5,878 bases of DNA, from assembly GCA_030614035.1 (NCBI GenBank), contig JAUWKW010000105.1, forward strand, positions 1-5,878. The letters run 5' to 3'. Of the stretch, positions 5,375-5,878 are shown piece after piece (position 1 is the first letter of the stretch; each line of letters starts with the position of its first letter). The notes beneath the pieces are model-generated. The model saw only the letters and a program-made list of their open reading frames with translations, made no database searches and was not told the DNA's origin. The DNA comes from Chromatiales bacterium (lineage in GTDB: Bacteria; Pseudomonadota; Gammaproteobacteria; Steroidobacterales; GCA-2729495). The position numbers and the translations under genes are program-made.

Positions 5375-5878
5375 GAGCTCAACAGCACCCCATCGGACGC
5401 GGCCCAATCGACAAAAACGGGGGCGCCTGGCTCCAGACTCATACTGCGCTCACGAACTCTGGAATCTACCCGCACTACGACCATGCGGCCGCTATTCAGG
5501 CGCACGTGATAGTTTGTGTTTGCCCCAGTGTATGCGACGTCCGCTATTACCCCTTGATAGCTGTTGTGATGGTCCTCCGAACTGTCAGTGCGTAGCCCGA
5601 TTTTTTCCGGACGCACGAGCACCGTAACCGTAACGCCTTTGCTTGGAACCTCCGGAGCCAATACCTTCAAGGAAGAGCCGAGATCCGGCACGTCAACGAT
5701 GATCGGATCCTCTTTACTGCCGCTGACCGTTCCAGAAAAAAGGTTCGCCGTGCCGAGAAATTCAGCTGAAAACGCACTGTTCGGAAATTCGTATACCTCC
5801 GCCGGGGTTCCTGTCTGAATTATTCGACCACGGCGCATCAGCGCGATACGGTCCGCCATGGTCATCGCCTCTTCCTGG
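5371..5878 (-). CDS. potG: PotG, polyamine ABC transporter ATPase, C-terminal part (cut by window edge)
   Basis: About 169 codons are visible; the gene continues past the right edge, so the P-loop, signature motif, Walker B and H-loop histidine are outside. The first visible residues are QEEAMTMADRIALMRRGRI, the segment that directly follows the H-loop in importer ATPases, then PAEVYEFPNSAFSAEFLGTANLF closes the nucleotide-binding domain. The remainder (about residues 47-168 of the visible part) is the TOBE-type regulatory domain, with VRPEKIGL and a YHVRLNSGRMVVVRVDSR region typical of polyamine, iron and sugar importer ATPases. The protein couples ATP hydrolysis to uptake through PotH and PotI on the cytoplasmic face of the inner membrane. 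The stop codon overlaps the potH start (ATGA). The first in-frame Met in view (5865) is internal, not a start. Confidence 0.93.
   Translation of the reverse strand, partial: QEEAMTMADRIALMRRGRIIQTGTPAEVYEFPNSAFSAEFLGTANLFSGTVSGSKEDPIIVDVPDLGSSLKVLAPEVPSKGVTVTVLVRPEKIGLRTDSSEDHHNSYQGVIADVAYTGANTNYHVRLNSGRMVVVRVDSRVRERSMSLEPGAPVFVDWAASDGVLLSS

Noticed and set aside
5375..5407. N-terminal extension of PotH to the ATG at 5407
   Set aside because: The ATGA overlap with the potG stop at 5371-5374 gives a better coupled start and a normal PotH N-terminus.

Overview
The window looks like bacterial chromosome, most plausibly from a gammaproteobacterium. The polyamine-transport gene order potG-potH-potI, the DUF192 protein and the YugP-type metallopeptidase all fit that assignment, but none of them fixes a genus. 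Coding density is high and coding DNA is moderately GC-rich (64 of 120 bases by hand count at 1321-1440). The first 300 bases are clearly richer (204 of 300 G or C). There is no mobile-element gene, CRISPR array, tRNA or rRNA.

Layout. Positions 1-305 hold no convincing protein gene. They do hold a long imperfect palindrome (91-290) that can fold in register into a rod of about 54 base-pair positions. A second hairpin (298-329) follows it and a pyrimidine-rich tract comes after that. Positions 306-1145 (minus) encode an Ada-like protein, an AraC-type DNA-binding domain fused to an O6-alkylguanine-DNA alkyltransferase, without the N-terminal zinc domain of E. coli Ada. A 156-bp divergent intergenic region follows. 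Next come two plus-strand genes 16 bp apart: a membrane-anchored or exported cysteine-containing protein of unknown function (1302-1904) and a DUF192 protein (1921-2421). The DUF192 gene abuts, tail to tail with no spacer, a minus-strand pair made of a YugP-like membrane zinc metallopeptidase (2422-3105) and a small lipoprotein (3133-3519). A candidate sigma70 promoter for that pair lies at 3578-3606. The rest is a minus-strand putrescine-type ABC transporter operon: partial potG (ATPase, running off the right edge), potH and potI (permeases), joined by ATGA and GTGA overlaps.

How the genes work together. The pot genes encode parts of one inner-membrane importer. The periplasmic binding protein (PotF type) and the N-terminal part of the ATPase lie beyond the right edge or elsewhere. 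The lipoprotein/metallopeptidase pair is probably one transcription unit concerned with the cell envelope. The plus-strand pair is also envelope-directed. The Ada-like protein is a stand-alone DNA-alkylation repair and possibly regulatory protein. The feature that ordinary gene annotation leaves unexplained is the palindromic, GC-rich, non-coding segment at 91-290.
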